A stretch of DNA of 11,372 nt from an uncultured Collinsella sp. (GCA_902464035.1 CABQHT010000060.1:1-11372); one strand, 5' to 3'; shown: positions 1 through 7,511, numbered from the stretch's first letter. Program-made: numbers and translations. The notes: generated from the letters alone by a model not told the origin.

Positions 1-2833
1 AGTTCTCCATGTCCTGCTCGCTCCAGAACAGGGTGAGCTTGTCCTTGTAGGGACGGCCCTCCTGGTAGGGGCAGAACACAGCGCAGTTGCCGCACTCGTT
101 GCACATGCCATCGACATGTACCACCTGGTGCTTGTCCAGACCCGGGACCTTAATGGCAACGTTGGCGCGGTTGGGGCACACGTCGCAGCAGACCTCACAC
201 ACCGAGCCGCAGCCCAGGCAGCGAGTCTTGGTGCAGTTGCGCTTGTCACGGCACAGCGACCCCTTGCGCTCGTAGCAGGTGTCCTCGCGACCGGCCTGCT
301 CGTTGCAGTCGACGTACTTGTTAAAGTCCACGCCGGCGATGGCACGGGCGACCTCGGCGGCGTCGGCAATAGCCTCGACCACGGTGGCCGGACCGCGACG
401 GCAGTCGCCTGCAGCCCAGACGCCCTCGACGCCGGTGGAAGTGGCGGCAAGGCGGCCGCGACGGTCATGCTCAACGCCCGCGGCATCGTACAGGCTGGCA
501 TCGATGCCCTCGCCCACGGCGCAGATCACCGTGGTGGCGGAAAGCTCGACGGTCTCGCCCGTGGCGACGGGGCTGCGACGGCCGCTTGCATCCGGCTCGC
601 CAAGCTCCATGACGTCGCAGGTCAGCACGGCGCCGTTGAGCGCCTTGGGCGCCAGCAGCTCGCAGAACTCAACGCCATCGGCAAGAGCAAGATCGAGCTC
701 TTCCTCGTCGGCGGGCATCTGCTTCTTGGTGCGGCGATACACCAGGCGCACGTTCTTCACGCCAGCCAGGCGCTTGGCCACGCGCGCCGCGTCCATGGCG
801 GTGTTGCCGGCGCCGATGACCACGACGTCCTCGCCCAGCTCGAGTTTCTCGCCCTTTTTGGCGGCCTCGAGGAACTCCAGCACGTCGAGCTCGGCACCCT
901 CGCCCAGGCCCGCAGAGCCGGGCATCCAGGCACCGGTGGCCACGACCACGTCGGTAAAGCCCTGGGCCCTGAGCTCGTCGATGGACTCCACGCGGGCGTT
1001 GAGCTGCACCTTGGCGCCAAAGGCCAGGCAGAGCTCAGCATCGTGGGAGATATCATCGCTGGCAATACGGAACTCAGGAATGACGTGACGGACCACACCG
1101 CCGAGAGAGTCGCGGGCCTCGAAGATGGTAACGGGCACGCCGGCGCGCGTCAGGAAGAACGCCGTCGCCAGACCGGCCGGGCCGCCGCCGATAACGGCAA
1201 CGTTGCGCTCGCCGTCGTTGGCGATGGCCTGGGCGCGCAGCTTGGGCAGCACGGCGGTCATGGCCTCGCGGGCGGCCTTGAGCTTGCTGGCGCGGATCTG
1301 GGCGCCCTCGGGCTCGTAGAATGCACGCTCGCAGGCACGGCCGCAGGGATGCGGGCAGATGGTGCCGGTAATGAACGGCAGGGCGTTGCGCTCGATGATG
1401 ATGTTGAGTGCGTCCTCGTAACGGCCCTCGTCAACAGCCGCCAGATAGGCGGGGATATCCTGCTGGATGGGGCAGCTCGTGCGGCACGGCGTGGTAAAGC
1501 AGTCGGAAAGCGGGCTCTTGCCGGCGACCTTGCGATCGGGCAGCGGGCGCAGCGGCTTCTTGTAGAGCGGGTTGGTGAGCGAGTCGGTCTGAATCGCCGT
1601 CACAGCCTCGAGAGAGACGCCCGCGAACGGCTTGCCATCCAGGTCGGTAAACTCGCCGGCCATCTGACTAAAGCGCTCGTAGCCACCGGGCTTGAGCACG
1701 TCGGTCGCCAGGGTGACGGGCCAAATGCCGGCATCGTACAGGGCGCGGATGTTGTAGACCGTGGCGCCGCCGGAGTAGCTGATGCGCAGCTTGCCATCGA
1801 ACTGCTCGGTAATGCGACGGGCGGCCTCGATGGTCAGTGAGAACAGCGAACGGCCCGACATGTACATCTCGGTGGAGGGCAGCTCGTTTCTCGTCACGTC
1901 GACGGGGAACGTGTTGGTCAGCTTGACGCCAAACTCCAGGCCGCGCTCGGCGCACAGGGCAATCAGGCGCTCGAACATGGGCACGGCGTCAGCCCACTGC
2001 AGGTCCTCGCGGAAGTGCGTATCGTCGAAGACGATGTAGTCAAAGCCCAGCTCGTTCAGACGCTGGCGGGCAAACTCATAGCCCAGCAGCGTGGGGTTGC
2101 ACTTGATGTAGGTATTGAGGCCCTTCTCGGTGATGAGGTAGGTCGCAATGCGCTCGATCTCGGCGGGCGGGCAGCCGTGCAGGGTAGACTCGGTGATGGA
2201 GTTGGAGACGCGCGCCGGGATGGACTCGACAAATGCGGCGTCGACATGCTCAAACTTGTCTAGGTTGGCAAGCGCCCAGGCACGGCACTCGTTCCAGACG
2301 TCGGAGCCGCTGGCATCCTTCATGCCCTCGATGTAGGCGTCGACCTTGGGGCTCTTAATGCCCTCCAGGTCATAGCCCACCGACATGTTGAAGACAAAGC
2401 CGTCCGGGCTGCCCAGACCGTACTCGCGAGCGATCAGGTGGCAGGCAAACCATGCCTTCACGTACTCGGCAAAGGCCTGCGGAACCTCGAGCTCGGTCGA
2501 CCACTCGCAGTTGTAGCACTCGTCCTGCGCCACGATGCAGGGCTTGTTCACACACTTGGAGAGCTCCTCGCCGTCCATAACCTGGACGGTCTTGAGCTCA
2601 AAGAAGCGAGAACCGGCCACATAAGAGGCCACGATGTTCTGGGCTAGCTGCGTATTGGGACCGGCAGCCGGGCCAAACGGAGTCTCGATGCGCTCGTCAA
2701 AAATGGGAAGCGCACCCTCCTGGTTGGTCGTGACCATCTTACGCACGCCAAAGATGGCGTCCTGGGTCTTGTGCTCCTCGATGATCCAGTTCATCAGCTG
2801 CGAAAACGGGATCGGCCTCATGATGTCGCTCAT
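1..2833 (-). CDS. ygfK: YgfK-like putative selenate reductase / purine-cluster Fe-S flavoprotein subunit (3' end outside window)
   Basis: The frame is open from ATG 2833 to the window edge: 944 codons, against about 1,030 in E. coli YgfK, so roughly 90 residues are missing. The start follows AGAGGAG, and the N-terminus (MSDIMRPIPF, then TPFGPAAGPNTQLAQNIV) matches YgfK. Domains: a dihydroorotate-dehydrogenase-like barrel (about 1-430); a GltD-like part with cysteines 445, 450, 454 and 493, 497, 501; an FAD/NAD-binding motif VIGGGPAG at 547-554; a second nucleotide-binding motif VVVIGAGN at 670-677; GDC at 809-811; then cysteines 872, 875, 879, 882, 883, 886 and a ferredoxin-type CxxCxxCxxxC at 911-921. 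The layout suggests a cytoplasmic NAD(P)H-dependent flavin/Fe-S electron-transfer protein. The family is associated with selenium-dependent molybdenum hydroxylases and anaerobic purine use; the precise reaction is unsettled. It is the last visible gene of the permease-ssnA-ygfK operon. Confidence 0.93.
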   Translation of the reverse strand, partial: MSDIMRPIPFSQLMNWIIEEHKTQDAIFGVRKMVTTNQEGALPIFDERIETPFGPAAGPNTQLAQNIVASYVAGSRFFELKTVQVMDGEELSKCVNKPCIVAQDECYNCEWSTELEVPQAFAEYVKAWFACHLIAREYGLGSPDGFVFNMSVGYDLEGIKSPKVDAYIEGMKDASGSDVWNECRAWALANLDKFEHVDAAFVESIPARVSNSITESTLHGCPPAEIERIATYLITEKGLNTYIKCNPTLLGYEFARQRLNELGFDYIVFDDTHFREDLQWADAVPMFERLIALCAERGLEFGVKLTNTFPVDVTRNELPSTEMYMSGRSLFSLTIEAARRITEQFDGKLRISYSGGATVYNIRALYDAGIWPVTLATDVLKPGGYERFSQMAGEFTDLDGKPFAGVSLEAVTAIQTDSLTNPLYKKPLRPLPDRKVAGKSPLSDCFTTPCRTSCPIQQDIPAYLAAVDEGRYEDALNIIIERNALPFITGTICPHPCGRACERAFYEPEGAQIRASKLKAAREAMTAVLPKLRAQAIANDGERNVAVIGGGPAGLATAFFLTRAGVPVTIFEARDSLGGVVRHVIPEFRIASDDISHDAELCLAFGAKVQLNARVESIDELRAQGFTDVVVATGAWMPGSAGLGEGAELDVLEFLEAAKKGEKLELGEDVVVIGAGNTAMDAARVAKRLAGVKNVRLVYRRTKKQMPADEEELDLALADGVEFCELLAPKALNGAVLTCDVMELGEPDASGRRSPVATGETVELSATTVICAVGEGIDASLYDAAGVEHDRRGRLAATSTGVEGVWAAGDCRRGPATVVEAIADAAEVARAIAGVDFNKYVDCNEQAGREDTCYERKGSLCRDKRNCTKTRCLGCGSVCEVCCDVCPNRANVAIKVPGLDKHQVVHVDGMCNECGNCAVFCPYQEGRPYKDKLTLFWSEQDMEN

Positions 2834-2931
2834 AGTGAGCTCCTCTCTGTAACGCCCGGCGAGACCGCGCGACGGGCGCAAATACGGTGTAGCGCTAGCA
2901 CAGCGCCGGCGACCCCGCGGAGGCCGCCTAT

Positions 2932-2967
2932 GCGCGCGTCGGATGCGGCGAAACATCCGACGCGCGC
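2932..2967 (-). other. Perfect 14-bp hairpin in the ssnA-ygfK spacer
   Basis: Arms GCGCGCGTCGGATG (2932-2945) and CATCCGACGCGCGC (2954-2967) pair perfectly around an 8-nt loop. The hairpin sits 16 nt past the ssnA stop, and a 10-nt palindrome TCCAATTGGA (2973-2982) lies between. No U-tract follows on either strand, so it is not a standard intrinsic terminator. In the operon transcript it could protect the ssnA 3' end or reduce ygfK expression; that role is inferred. The remaining spacer to the ygfK ribosome site shows no other clear element. Confidence 0.6.
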
Positions 2968-2983
2968 GAATCTCCAATTGGAA

Positions 2984-4339
2984 TTAGTACACGCGATCGT
3001 TGAGCGTGCTCCAGAGCTTCTTGGACTCGGCCATGGTCCACGCGTTGATCTTGTCCTCATCAATCCCAACGAACTCACGATCCTTGTACAGGACGCGGCC
3101 GTTGATGATGGTGGTGCGGCAGTTTTTGCCCATCATGCCAAAGAGCATGTGGCCGTCGATATTCTCCTCGCTCAGCGGCGTAAAGGGCTTGTAGTCCATG
3201 ACGATGACATCGGCGGCAGCGCCGGCCTCGAGCACGCCGAGCTTGCGATCGAAGTACTTGCTCGCCATCTTGGCGTTGTTCTCGAACAGCATGGTCATGG
3301 CCTCGCACCAGCCCACGTTGGGCATGGCGGCGTTGTGGCGCTGAATGATCAGGAAGACCTTAAGGCTCTCGAGCATATCGTGGGTGTAGGCGTCGGTGCC
3401 CATGCACACGGGGATACCGCGGCGGAAGAACTCGAGCACGGGGGCGCAGCCCACGGCGTTGCCCATATTGGATTCGGGGTTGTTGACGAGCCAGGTACCG
3501 GACTCCTTGACGATATCCATCTCGGCAGGCGTCACGTGGATGCAGTGGCCGAGCATGGTGTCGGGACCCAGCAGATTGTGCTGCAGCAGGCGCTCGACGG
3601 GGCTGATGCCACCGCGGTTGAGGCGGGAGTCCCACACGTCATTCATGCCCTCGCACACATGGATGTGGAAGCCGGTCAGGCCGTTGTTGGCCTCGGCCAT
3701 CTTATCCATGGTCTCGTCCGACAGCGTAAAGGTGGCATGTCCGCCAAACATGGCGGCGATCATGTGGTTGTCGTTATCGCGACGCTCCTTGGCGGCCCAC
3801 TGGGCAAACTCGGCGTTCTCGGCAATGGCTTGGTCGCATTTTTCCTGACCGCGGCGATCGGAGACCTCGTAGCACAGGCACGAACGCATGCCCAGCTCCT
3901 GCGCGGCGTCCTTAATGGTAAAGAGGCTGCCCGGGATCTCGCAGAAGCTCGCGTGGTGATCGAAGATCGTGGTGACGCCATCGCGGATGGAGTCCAGAAT
4001 CGTGGCATAGGCGCTTGCCTTGGTGCCGTCGAGCGTCAGGTTGTCGTCGATCTTCCACCACTGCTGCTCAAGATTCTCCAGGAAGTTGGTGGGGTTGCAG
4101 CCCTTAATGGCAAGACCGCGGGCCAGACCCGAGTAGATGTGGGTGTGGCAGTTGATGAGTCCGGGCATGATGAGGTTGCCCTGGGCATCGACGTACTCGG
4201 CATCCGGGTACTTGGCCTTGAGCTCGCGCTCGGGGCCCACTTCCACGATCGTGTCACCGTCGATGGCGACCGCACCGTTGGGAATGAACGGGGTCTGAGC
4301 GTTGCGGGTAAAGACGGAACCGTTAGCGACCAGAAGCAT
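2984..4339 (-). CDS. ssnA: SsnA, putative aminohydrolase of the selenium/purine cluster
   Basis: A 451-residue protein of the amidohydrolase superfamily, close to the ~440 residues of E. coli SsnA. ATG 4339 is preferred over an in-frame ATG at 4357 because AGGGAG lies 5 nt before it and the protein then begins MLLVANGS, as amidohydrolases of this type do. Metal-site motifs are complete: HxH at 65/67 (NCHTH), histidine 225 or 227 (GFHIHV), histidine 265 (GHCIH) and aspartate 316 (GTD), with NPESN at 287-291. Chlorohydrolase, guanine-deaminase and TrzN-like relatives hydrolyse amino or chloro groups on N-heterocycles, so a purine or pyrimidine deaminase-type reaction in the cytoplasm is likely. 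Its substrate is not established. Context between a purine permease and ygfK supports the purine role. Confidence 0.93.
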   Translation of the reverse strand: MLLVANGSVFTRNAQTPFIPNGAVAIDGDTIVEVGPERELKAKYPDAEYVDAQGNLIMPGLINCHTHIYSGLARGLAIKGCNPTNFLENLEQQWWKIDDNLTLDGTKASAYATILDSIRDGVTTIFDHHASFCEIPGSLFTIKDAAQELGMRSCLCYEVSDRRGQEKCDQAIAENAEFAQWAAKERRDNDNHMIAAMFGGHATFTLSDETMDKMAEANNGLTGFHIHVCEGMNDVWDSRLNRGGISPVERLLQHNLLGPDTMLGHCIHVTPAEMDIVKESGTWLVNNPESNMGNAVGCAPVLEFFRRGIPVCMGTDAYTHDMLESLKVFLIIQRHNAAMPNVGWCEAMTMLFENNAKMASKYFDRKLGVLEAGAAADVIVMDYKPFTPLSEENIDGHMLFGMMGKNCRTTIINGRVLYKDREFVGIDEDKINAWTMAESKKLWSTLNDRVY

Positions 4340-4446
4340 GAGTGCTCCCTTCAACATCAGAGACGGGGTTTGACACCTCTGACATAGCGGAAGTGCGAAG
4401 CGCCGGCCTACACCGGAAACGGGCCCTCTCCCGTCAACGCTTCACC

Positions 4447-4518
4447 AAAGGGGCAAGCCCTTTGAAGTGCGGCTTGGCGCCGCAAGACGTCGACGGACGA
4501 GGCGATACGTCCGCCGAC
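4447..4518 (-). other. Three tandem hairpins in the permease-ssnA spacer
   Basis: The 196-bp spacer before ssnA holds three separate inverted repeats. AAAGGG (4447-4452) pairs with CCCTTT (4458-4463). TGCGGC (4468-4473) pairs with GCCGCA (4479-4484). CGGACG (4494-4499) pairs with CGTCCG (4508-4513), extended by GTCG/CGAC (4489-4492 and 4515-4518) across one mismatch. None is followed by a clear U-run in the minus direction, so full termination is unlikely. They could act in transcript processing or partial attenuation between permease and ssnA. The remaining spacer towards the ssnA ribosome site (4351-4446) has no recognised element. Confidence 0.4.
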
Positions 4519-4535
4519 GAGTAGCACCGAATTGG

Positions 4536-5930
4536 TTACTTCTTGCTCTCGGGCAAGACCAGATCCACGGCAGCATCCTTGGCGGCATCGATATGCTGAG
4601 CCACGACCGGCGTCTGCGGAAGGATCAGGTTGAGCGCGATGGCCATGATGGCGGTGGGGGTCACGGCGTTGGAGCCGATGACGGTGGACACCCAGGTGGG
4701 CATGCCCTCGCCGGCGAGGCAGCCGCTGGCCATCCAGATGCCCAGGCCAAAGACGACCGAGGTACCGACGATGGTGGTGGTGCGCTGCGTGAGGCCCTCG
4801 CGGGTGAACATGCGCACACCATTCATGGTGATGGTGCCAAAGACGCCGACGGTAGCGCCGCCGATGACGGGCTGCGGGATTGCGGAGAGCACGGCAGAGA
4901 GCTGCGGGAACAGACCGGCGATGGCAAAGACGGCCGCGATGATCACAAAGACCCACTTGTTGACGACCTTGTTGGAGCAGATGATGCCCACGTTCTGGCC
5001 AAGGGCGCTGGTGGGAAGGCCGCCGAGGAAGCCGCCGACCATAGAGGTGAGACCCTGGGAGACGATGGCGCCGGAGAGCTCGCGCTCGGTGGGCATACGG
5101 TCGATGGAGCCCAGGCAGGCGGCGGAGACGTCACCGATAACCTGGATGGCAACCATGGGGAACACAACAGCGAGGGTAATGCAGACCTCGGGATCAAACT
5201 CGAGCGCGTAGGGCATGAGCTTGGGAAGGGCGAAGACCTGAGCGGTGGCGACGCTGGAGAAGTCGATCATGCCAAAGGGGATGGAGACGATCATGCCAAC
5301 GATCATGCCAAAGAACACGGATCCCAGCTTGAGCGTGCCCTTGCCAAAGTTGGCGAGCGCAAAGACCACGGCGAAGGTGATCAGAGCGACGCACCAGGCC
5401 TGCGGAGTGCCCCACAGCGGCGTACCCATACCGCCGGCCATATACTTGACGGCCGTGGGATACAGCGAAACGCCGATGGAGAAGATGACCGTACCGGTCA
5501 CGACGGGCGGGAACAGCCACTTGATCTTGCTGTAGGCCAGACCAAAGAGGACCGCGACGGCGCCGCCGACGATCTCGCCGCCCAGCAGCGCACCAAAGCT
5601 AAAGCCCGAGGCACCCATGGCCTGCAGAGCCGGCAGGAACGCGAACGAAACGCCCATGACGATGGGCAGGCCGCCGCCGATGCGACGGAAGGGAGCGAAG
5701 GCCTGAAGGGCCGTATCGATCGCCGAAAGAATGAGCGCGACCTGAATGATGTCGGTACTCTGCTGACTATTGAAACCGTACACACCGGCCATGATGACAG
5801 CCGGGGTGATGATACCGGCAAACGAAGCCAGTACGTGCTGAAGGGCACACGGGATCATTTCCTTAACGGGAGGCATGCCTTCACGAGTGAACAGGGCTTC
5901 AGTGCCGTTCGTAACCGTCTCCTGGGTCAT
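4536..5930 (-). CDS. NCS2/NAT-family purine (xanthine/urate) permease
   Basis: A 464-residue, strongly hydrophobic inner-membrane protein, typical of nucleobase-ascorbate transporters, which import xanthine, urate or uracil with protons or sodium. The family's QH pair in the first membrane segment is present (Q31-H32, ALQHVLASFAG). The segment normally carrying a substrate-binding glutamate reads QVIGD, with Q263 in its place. The NAT signature reads QNVG-IICS-NK (312-321), where the usual threonine is N320. The C-terminus is lysine-rich and short. ATG 5930 has a modest GGTGG ribosome site; an upstream in-frame ATG at 6017 abuts the predicted -10 box and is therefore disfavoured. First gene of the operon with ssnA and ygfK, which points to purine or urate uptake for that pathway. 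Uracil transport is an alternative. Confidence 0.92.
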   Translation of the reverse strand: MTQETVTNGTEALFTREGMPPVKEMIPCALQHVLASFAGIITPAVIMAGVYGFNSQQSTDIIQVALILSAIDTALQAFAPFRRIGGGLPIVMGVSFAFLPALQAMGASGFSFGALLGGEIVGGAVAVLFGLAYSKIKWLFPPVVTGTVIFSIGVSLYPTAVKYMAGGMGTPLWGTPQAWCVALITFAVVFALANFGKGTLKLGSVFFGMIVGMIVSIPFGMIDFSSVATAQVFALPKLMPYALEFDPEVCITLAVVFPMVAIQVIGDVSAACLGSIDRMPTERELSGAIVSQGLTSMVGGFLGGLPTSALGQNVGIICSNKVVNKWVFVIIAAVFAIAGLFPQLSAVLSAIPQPVIGGATVGVFGTITMNGVRMFTREGLTQRTTTIVGTSVVFGLGIWMASGCLAGEGMPTWVSTVIGSNAVTPTAIMAIALNLILPQTPVVAQHIDAAKDAAVDLVLPESKK

Positions 5931-6017
5931 TTGACCACCAATCCTCGAAATAGTTGTTTTCGCATCTGACGCTCTATTGTGACGCAGTGCGGGGTTGAGG
6001 TTGTGCCTTCGTTGCAT

Positions 6018-6046
6018 ATCGTATTAAAGATGGTTCTCATTCTCAA
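6018..6046 (-). promoter_or_regulatory. Candidate sigma70 promoter of the permease-ssnA-ygfK operon
   Basis: Read on the minus strand, TTGAGA (-35, 6041-6046) and TACGAT (-10, 6018-6023) are separated by exactly 17 bp within the AT-rich core. They match the consensus boxes at 5 of 6 and 4 of 6 positions. Transcription would start near 6010 and give a leader of about 80 nt before the permease ATG. Confidence 0.4.
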
Positions 6047-6058
6047 TAATAATTTTTT

Positions 6059-6088
6059 GTTATCAGACTATTCTTCGGCTGAAATAAC
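6059..6088. promoter_or_regulatory. Bulged inverted repeat, possible operator upstream of the permease promoter
   Basis: GTTATCAG (6059-6066) is mirrored by CTGAAATAAC (6079-6088), complementary except for two extra A bases, around a 12-nt centre. It lies about 13 bp upstream of the candidate -35 box of the operon, a position suited to an activator or to the divergent PAS-HTH regulator. There is only one copy and no comparative support. Confidence 0.22.
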
Positions 6089-6269
6089 TCGTTTCCGCAG
6101 GTCAGGAATGTGTCTGGTCTAAATAACATCTTACTTTTCTTTTGGTCGACCGTTTACCGCCAAAATCATACCGTTCGTCTGCATTACGCAATGTACCTGC
6201 GGATATACGAGATGATGAGCAGCGTGTTACCATGAGAAAAAATTGTTATGAACATTTCCGATTTCACCC

Positions 6270-6276
6270 AAAGGAG
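6270..6276 (+). promoter_or_regulatory. Shine-Dalgarno site fixing the GTG start of the regulator
   Basis: AAAGGAG lies 6 nt before GTG 6283. It is the only strong ribosome site in the long open frame (6142 onward). It gives a 218-residue product starting MNETVRRFLPMVDFL, the expected length and N-terminus for the YheO-like family. Confidence 0.7.
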
Positions 6277-6282
6277 TTGCCC

Positions 6283-6939
6283 GTGAACGAGACCGTACGC
6301 CGCTTTTTGCCGATGGTCGATTTCCTGGAGCAGATACTCGGTAAGAACAGCGAAATCGTGCTGCACGATTTCTCGGATCCCGACCACGCCATCGTCGATA
6401 TTCGCAACGGCATCGTGAGCGGCCGTAAGATCGGCGGTCCTGCCACCGATCTGGCGCTCAAGATCATGCACGACCCCAAGTATCGCGACCTGCCGTTTAT
6501 TACGGGCTACGAGGGGCGCGGCGCCGGCGGCAAGACGCTGGAGTCCGCGACGTACTTTATCCGCGAGAATGACGAGATCGTCGGTATGCTCTGCGTCAAC
6601 ACCGACCTCTCGACCGTGCGCTCCATCAACGCCATGGCGCAGCAGCTCATGGCATGCTTCGACGCGGCGCCGACGCGCACGGAGCCCGCCCCTATCGAGG
6701 TCGAAAGTCTTTCGGAGTCTACACAGGAGCTCATCGACCGCAGCATTGCCGAGTTGCTGAGCGCGCGCGGGCTGGATGTAGTGTCGCTTGGTCAGAGCGA
6801 CCGCGTCGACGTCATTCGCCACCTCAACGGCAACGGGGTGTTCATGCTCAAGGGCGCCGTGGCCTGCGCCGCCACCGCGCTGGGCATCTCGGAGCCCAGC
6901 GTCTACCGCTACCTGCAAAAAGTCCGCAAGGAAGGCTAA
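6283..6939 (+). CDS. YheO/DauR-like PAS-HTH transcriptional regulator
   Basis: A 218-residue cytoplasmic DNA-binding regulator. Residues about 5-115 match the YheO-like PAS domain (FLEQILGKNSEIVLHDF, then GKTLESATYFIRENDEIVGMLCVN). Residues about 145-215 form the C-terminal HTH, with AVACAATALGISEPSVYRYL at 192-211 as the helix-turn-helix. E. coli YheO and the D-arginine utilisation regulator DauR share this layout, in which the PAS domain is thought to sense a small ligand. The start is GTG, set by the strong ribosome site at 6270. It is transcribed divergently from the permease-ssnA-ygfK operon and ends at a strong terminator, so it is probably the local regulator, perhaps responding to a purine. 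Ligand and sign of control cannot be read from sequence. Confidence 0.88.
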   Translation: MNETVRRFLPMVDFLEQILGKNSEIVLHDFSDPDHAIVDIRNGIVSGRKIGGPATDLALKIMHDPKYRDLPFITGYEGRGAGGKTLESATYFIRENDEIVGMLCVNTDLSTVRSINAMAQQLMACFDAAPTRTEPAPIEVESLSESTQELIDRSIAELLSARGLDVVSLGQSDRVDVIRHLNGNGVFMLKGAVACAATALGISEPSVYRYLQKVRKEG

Positions 6940-6989
6940 CAAACAAAAAGGCTACCCTTGGTGACTCCACAAGCAATCCGTCACTTGAC

Positions 6990-7023
6990 AAAAGACCCTG
7001 CAGCTCGCACTGCAGGGTCTTTT
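6990..7023. terminator. Bidirectional rho-independent terminator between the regulator and ridA
   Basis: A perfect 14-bp stem, AAAAGACCCTGCAG (6990-7003) with CTGCAGGGTCTTTT (7010-7023), encloses a 6-nt loop. T-runs occur on both strands because the stem ends in A4/T4. It lies 50 bp after the regulator stop and 30 bp after the convergent ridA stop, and can serve both. Confidence 0.92.
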
Positions 7024-7053
7024 TGCATGTCATGTTTAGTTGTTGCCAACGCC

Positions 7054-7431
7054 TTAGAGAGCGGCGACGACCTCAATCTCGACCAGACCGCCGGCCGGAA
7101 GGGCGGCAACCTGGAAAGCGCTGCGCGCGGGGAACGGGGCCTCGAACTTGGAGGCGTAGATCTCGTTCACGGCAGCGAAGTCGGCGATGTCGGCCAGGTA
7201 GACCGTGGTCTTGACGACATCGGCAAAGGTGGCGCCGGCAGCGGTCAGCAGGGCCTCGACGTTAGCAAGGGACTGCTTAGCCTGGGCCTCGACGCCCTCG
7301 GGCATCTTGCCGGTTGCGGGGTCGATGCCCAGCTGGCCGGACAGGAACACCATGTTGCCAGTCTGGATGCCGGGGGAATACGGGCCGATGGCTGCAGGTG
7401 CGTTATCGGAAGACACGACGGTCTTGCTCAT
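7054..7431 (-). CDS. ridA: RidA family enamine/imine deaminase
   Basis: A 125-residue protein, the usual RidA length. RidA hydrolyses reactive 2-aminoacrylate and related imines, formed by PLP enzymes such as serine/threonine dehydratase or diaminopropionate ammonia-lyase, to 2-ketoacids and ammonia. Seen: AIGPYSPGI (14-22), SGQLGIDP (31-38) and the family signature PARSAFQVAALPAGGLVEIE (101-120), containing the catalytic arginine R103 and glutamate E118. ATG 7431 is preceded by AAGGAG at a 7-nt spacing. It is cytoplasmic and normally trimeric. It is a single gene facing the regulator across a shared terminator, and its leader contains a 12-bp inverted repeat. Whether it serves the neighbouring purine cluster or general metabolism is not shown. 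Confidence 0.95.
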   Translation of the reverse strand: MSKTVVSSDNAPAAIGPYSPGIQTGNMVFLSGQLGIDPATGKMPEGVEAQAKQSLANVEALLTAAGATFADVVKTTVYLADIADFAAVNEIYASKFEAPFPARSAFQVAALPAGGLVEIEVVAAL

Positions 7432-7465
7432 GTTTATCTCCTTACGATCAGTTGAGAGAGCGTGA

Positions 7466-7511
7466 GCGCGGCGTTCACACCGGGAGGCACAGTTCGGTCT
7501 GAACGCCGCGC
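7466..7511 (-). promoter_or_regulatory. Perfect 12-bp inverted repeat in the ridA leader region
   Basis: GCGCGGCGTTCA (7466-7477) and TGAACGCCGCGC (7500-7511) are perfectly complementary. ACCG (7479-7482) and CGGT (7495-7498) extend the stem inward past one C/C mismatch. It lies 35 bp upstream of the ridA ATG, so if transcription starts beyond 7511 it forms a stable leader hairpin; otherwise it may be a dyad operator. It has no T-run. Confidence 0.45.

Larger units (their letters stand above)
5931..6282. other. Divergent intergenic region, AT-rich, between permease operon and regulator
   Basis: These 352 bp separate two divergent genes and contain an AT-rich core (about 6015-6075) unlike the GC-rich surroundings. 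The region holds a minus-strand promoter candidate and one bulged inverted repeat, listed separately. I looked for a purine riboswitch on the permease side and did not find the conserved core. I could not assign a convincing plus-strand promoter for the regulator. The regulator's frame stays open upstream to 6142, but that extension has no ribosome site and does not resemble the family N-terminus. Confidence 0.6.

Noticed and set aside
116..1840. Long plus-strand open frame of 574 codons, opposite ygfK
   Set aside because: It is an antisense shadow of GC-rich codons. The minus strand carries full-length YgfK motifs with a ribosome site, while this frame has low-complexity alanine/glycine/histidine content.
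2771..4387. Plus-strand open frame of 538 codons opposite ssnA
   Set aside because: Antisense shadow; ssnA on the minus strand has all metal-site motifs and a good start.
4467..5969. Plus-strand open frame of 500 codons opposite the permease
   Set aside because: Very rich in D, G and H, as expected from the antisense of a membrane protein gene, and no family resemblance.
5931..6140. Purine riboswitch before the permease
   Set aside because: Permeases of this type often have one in Firmicutes, but the conserved core and three-way junction sequences are not visible in the minus-strand leader.
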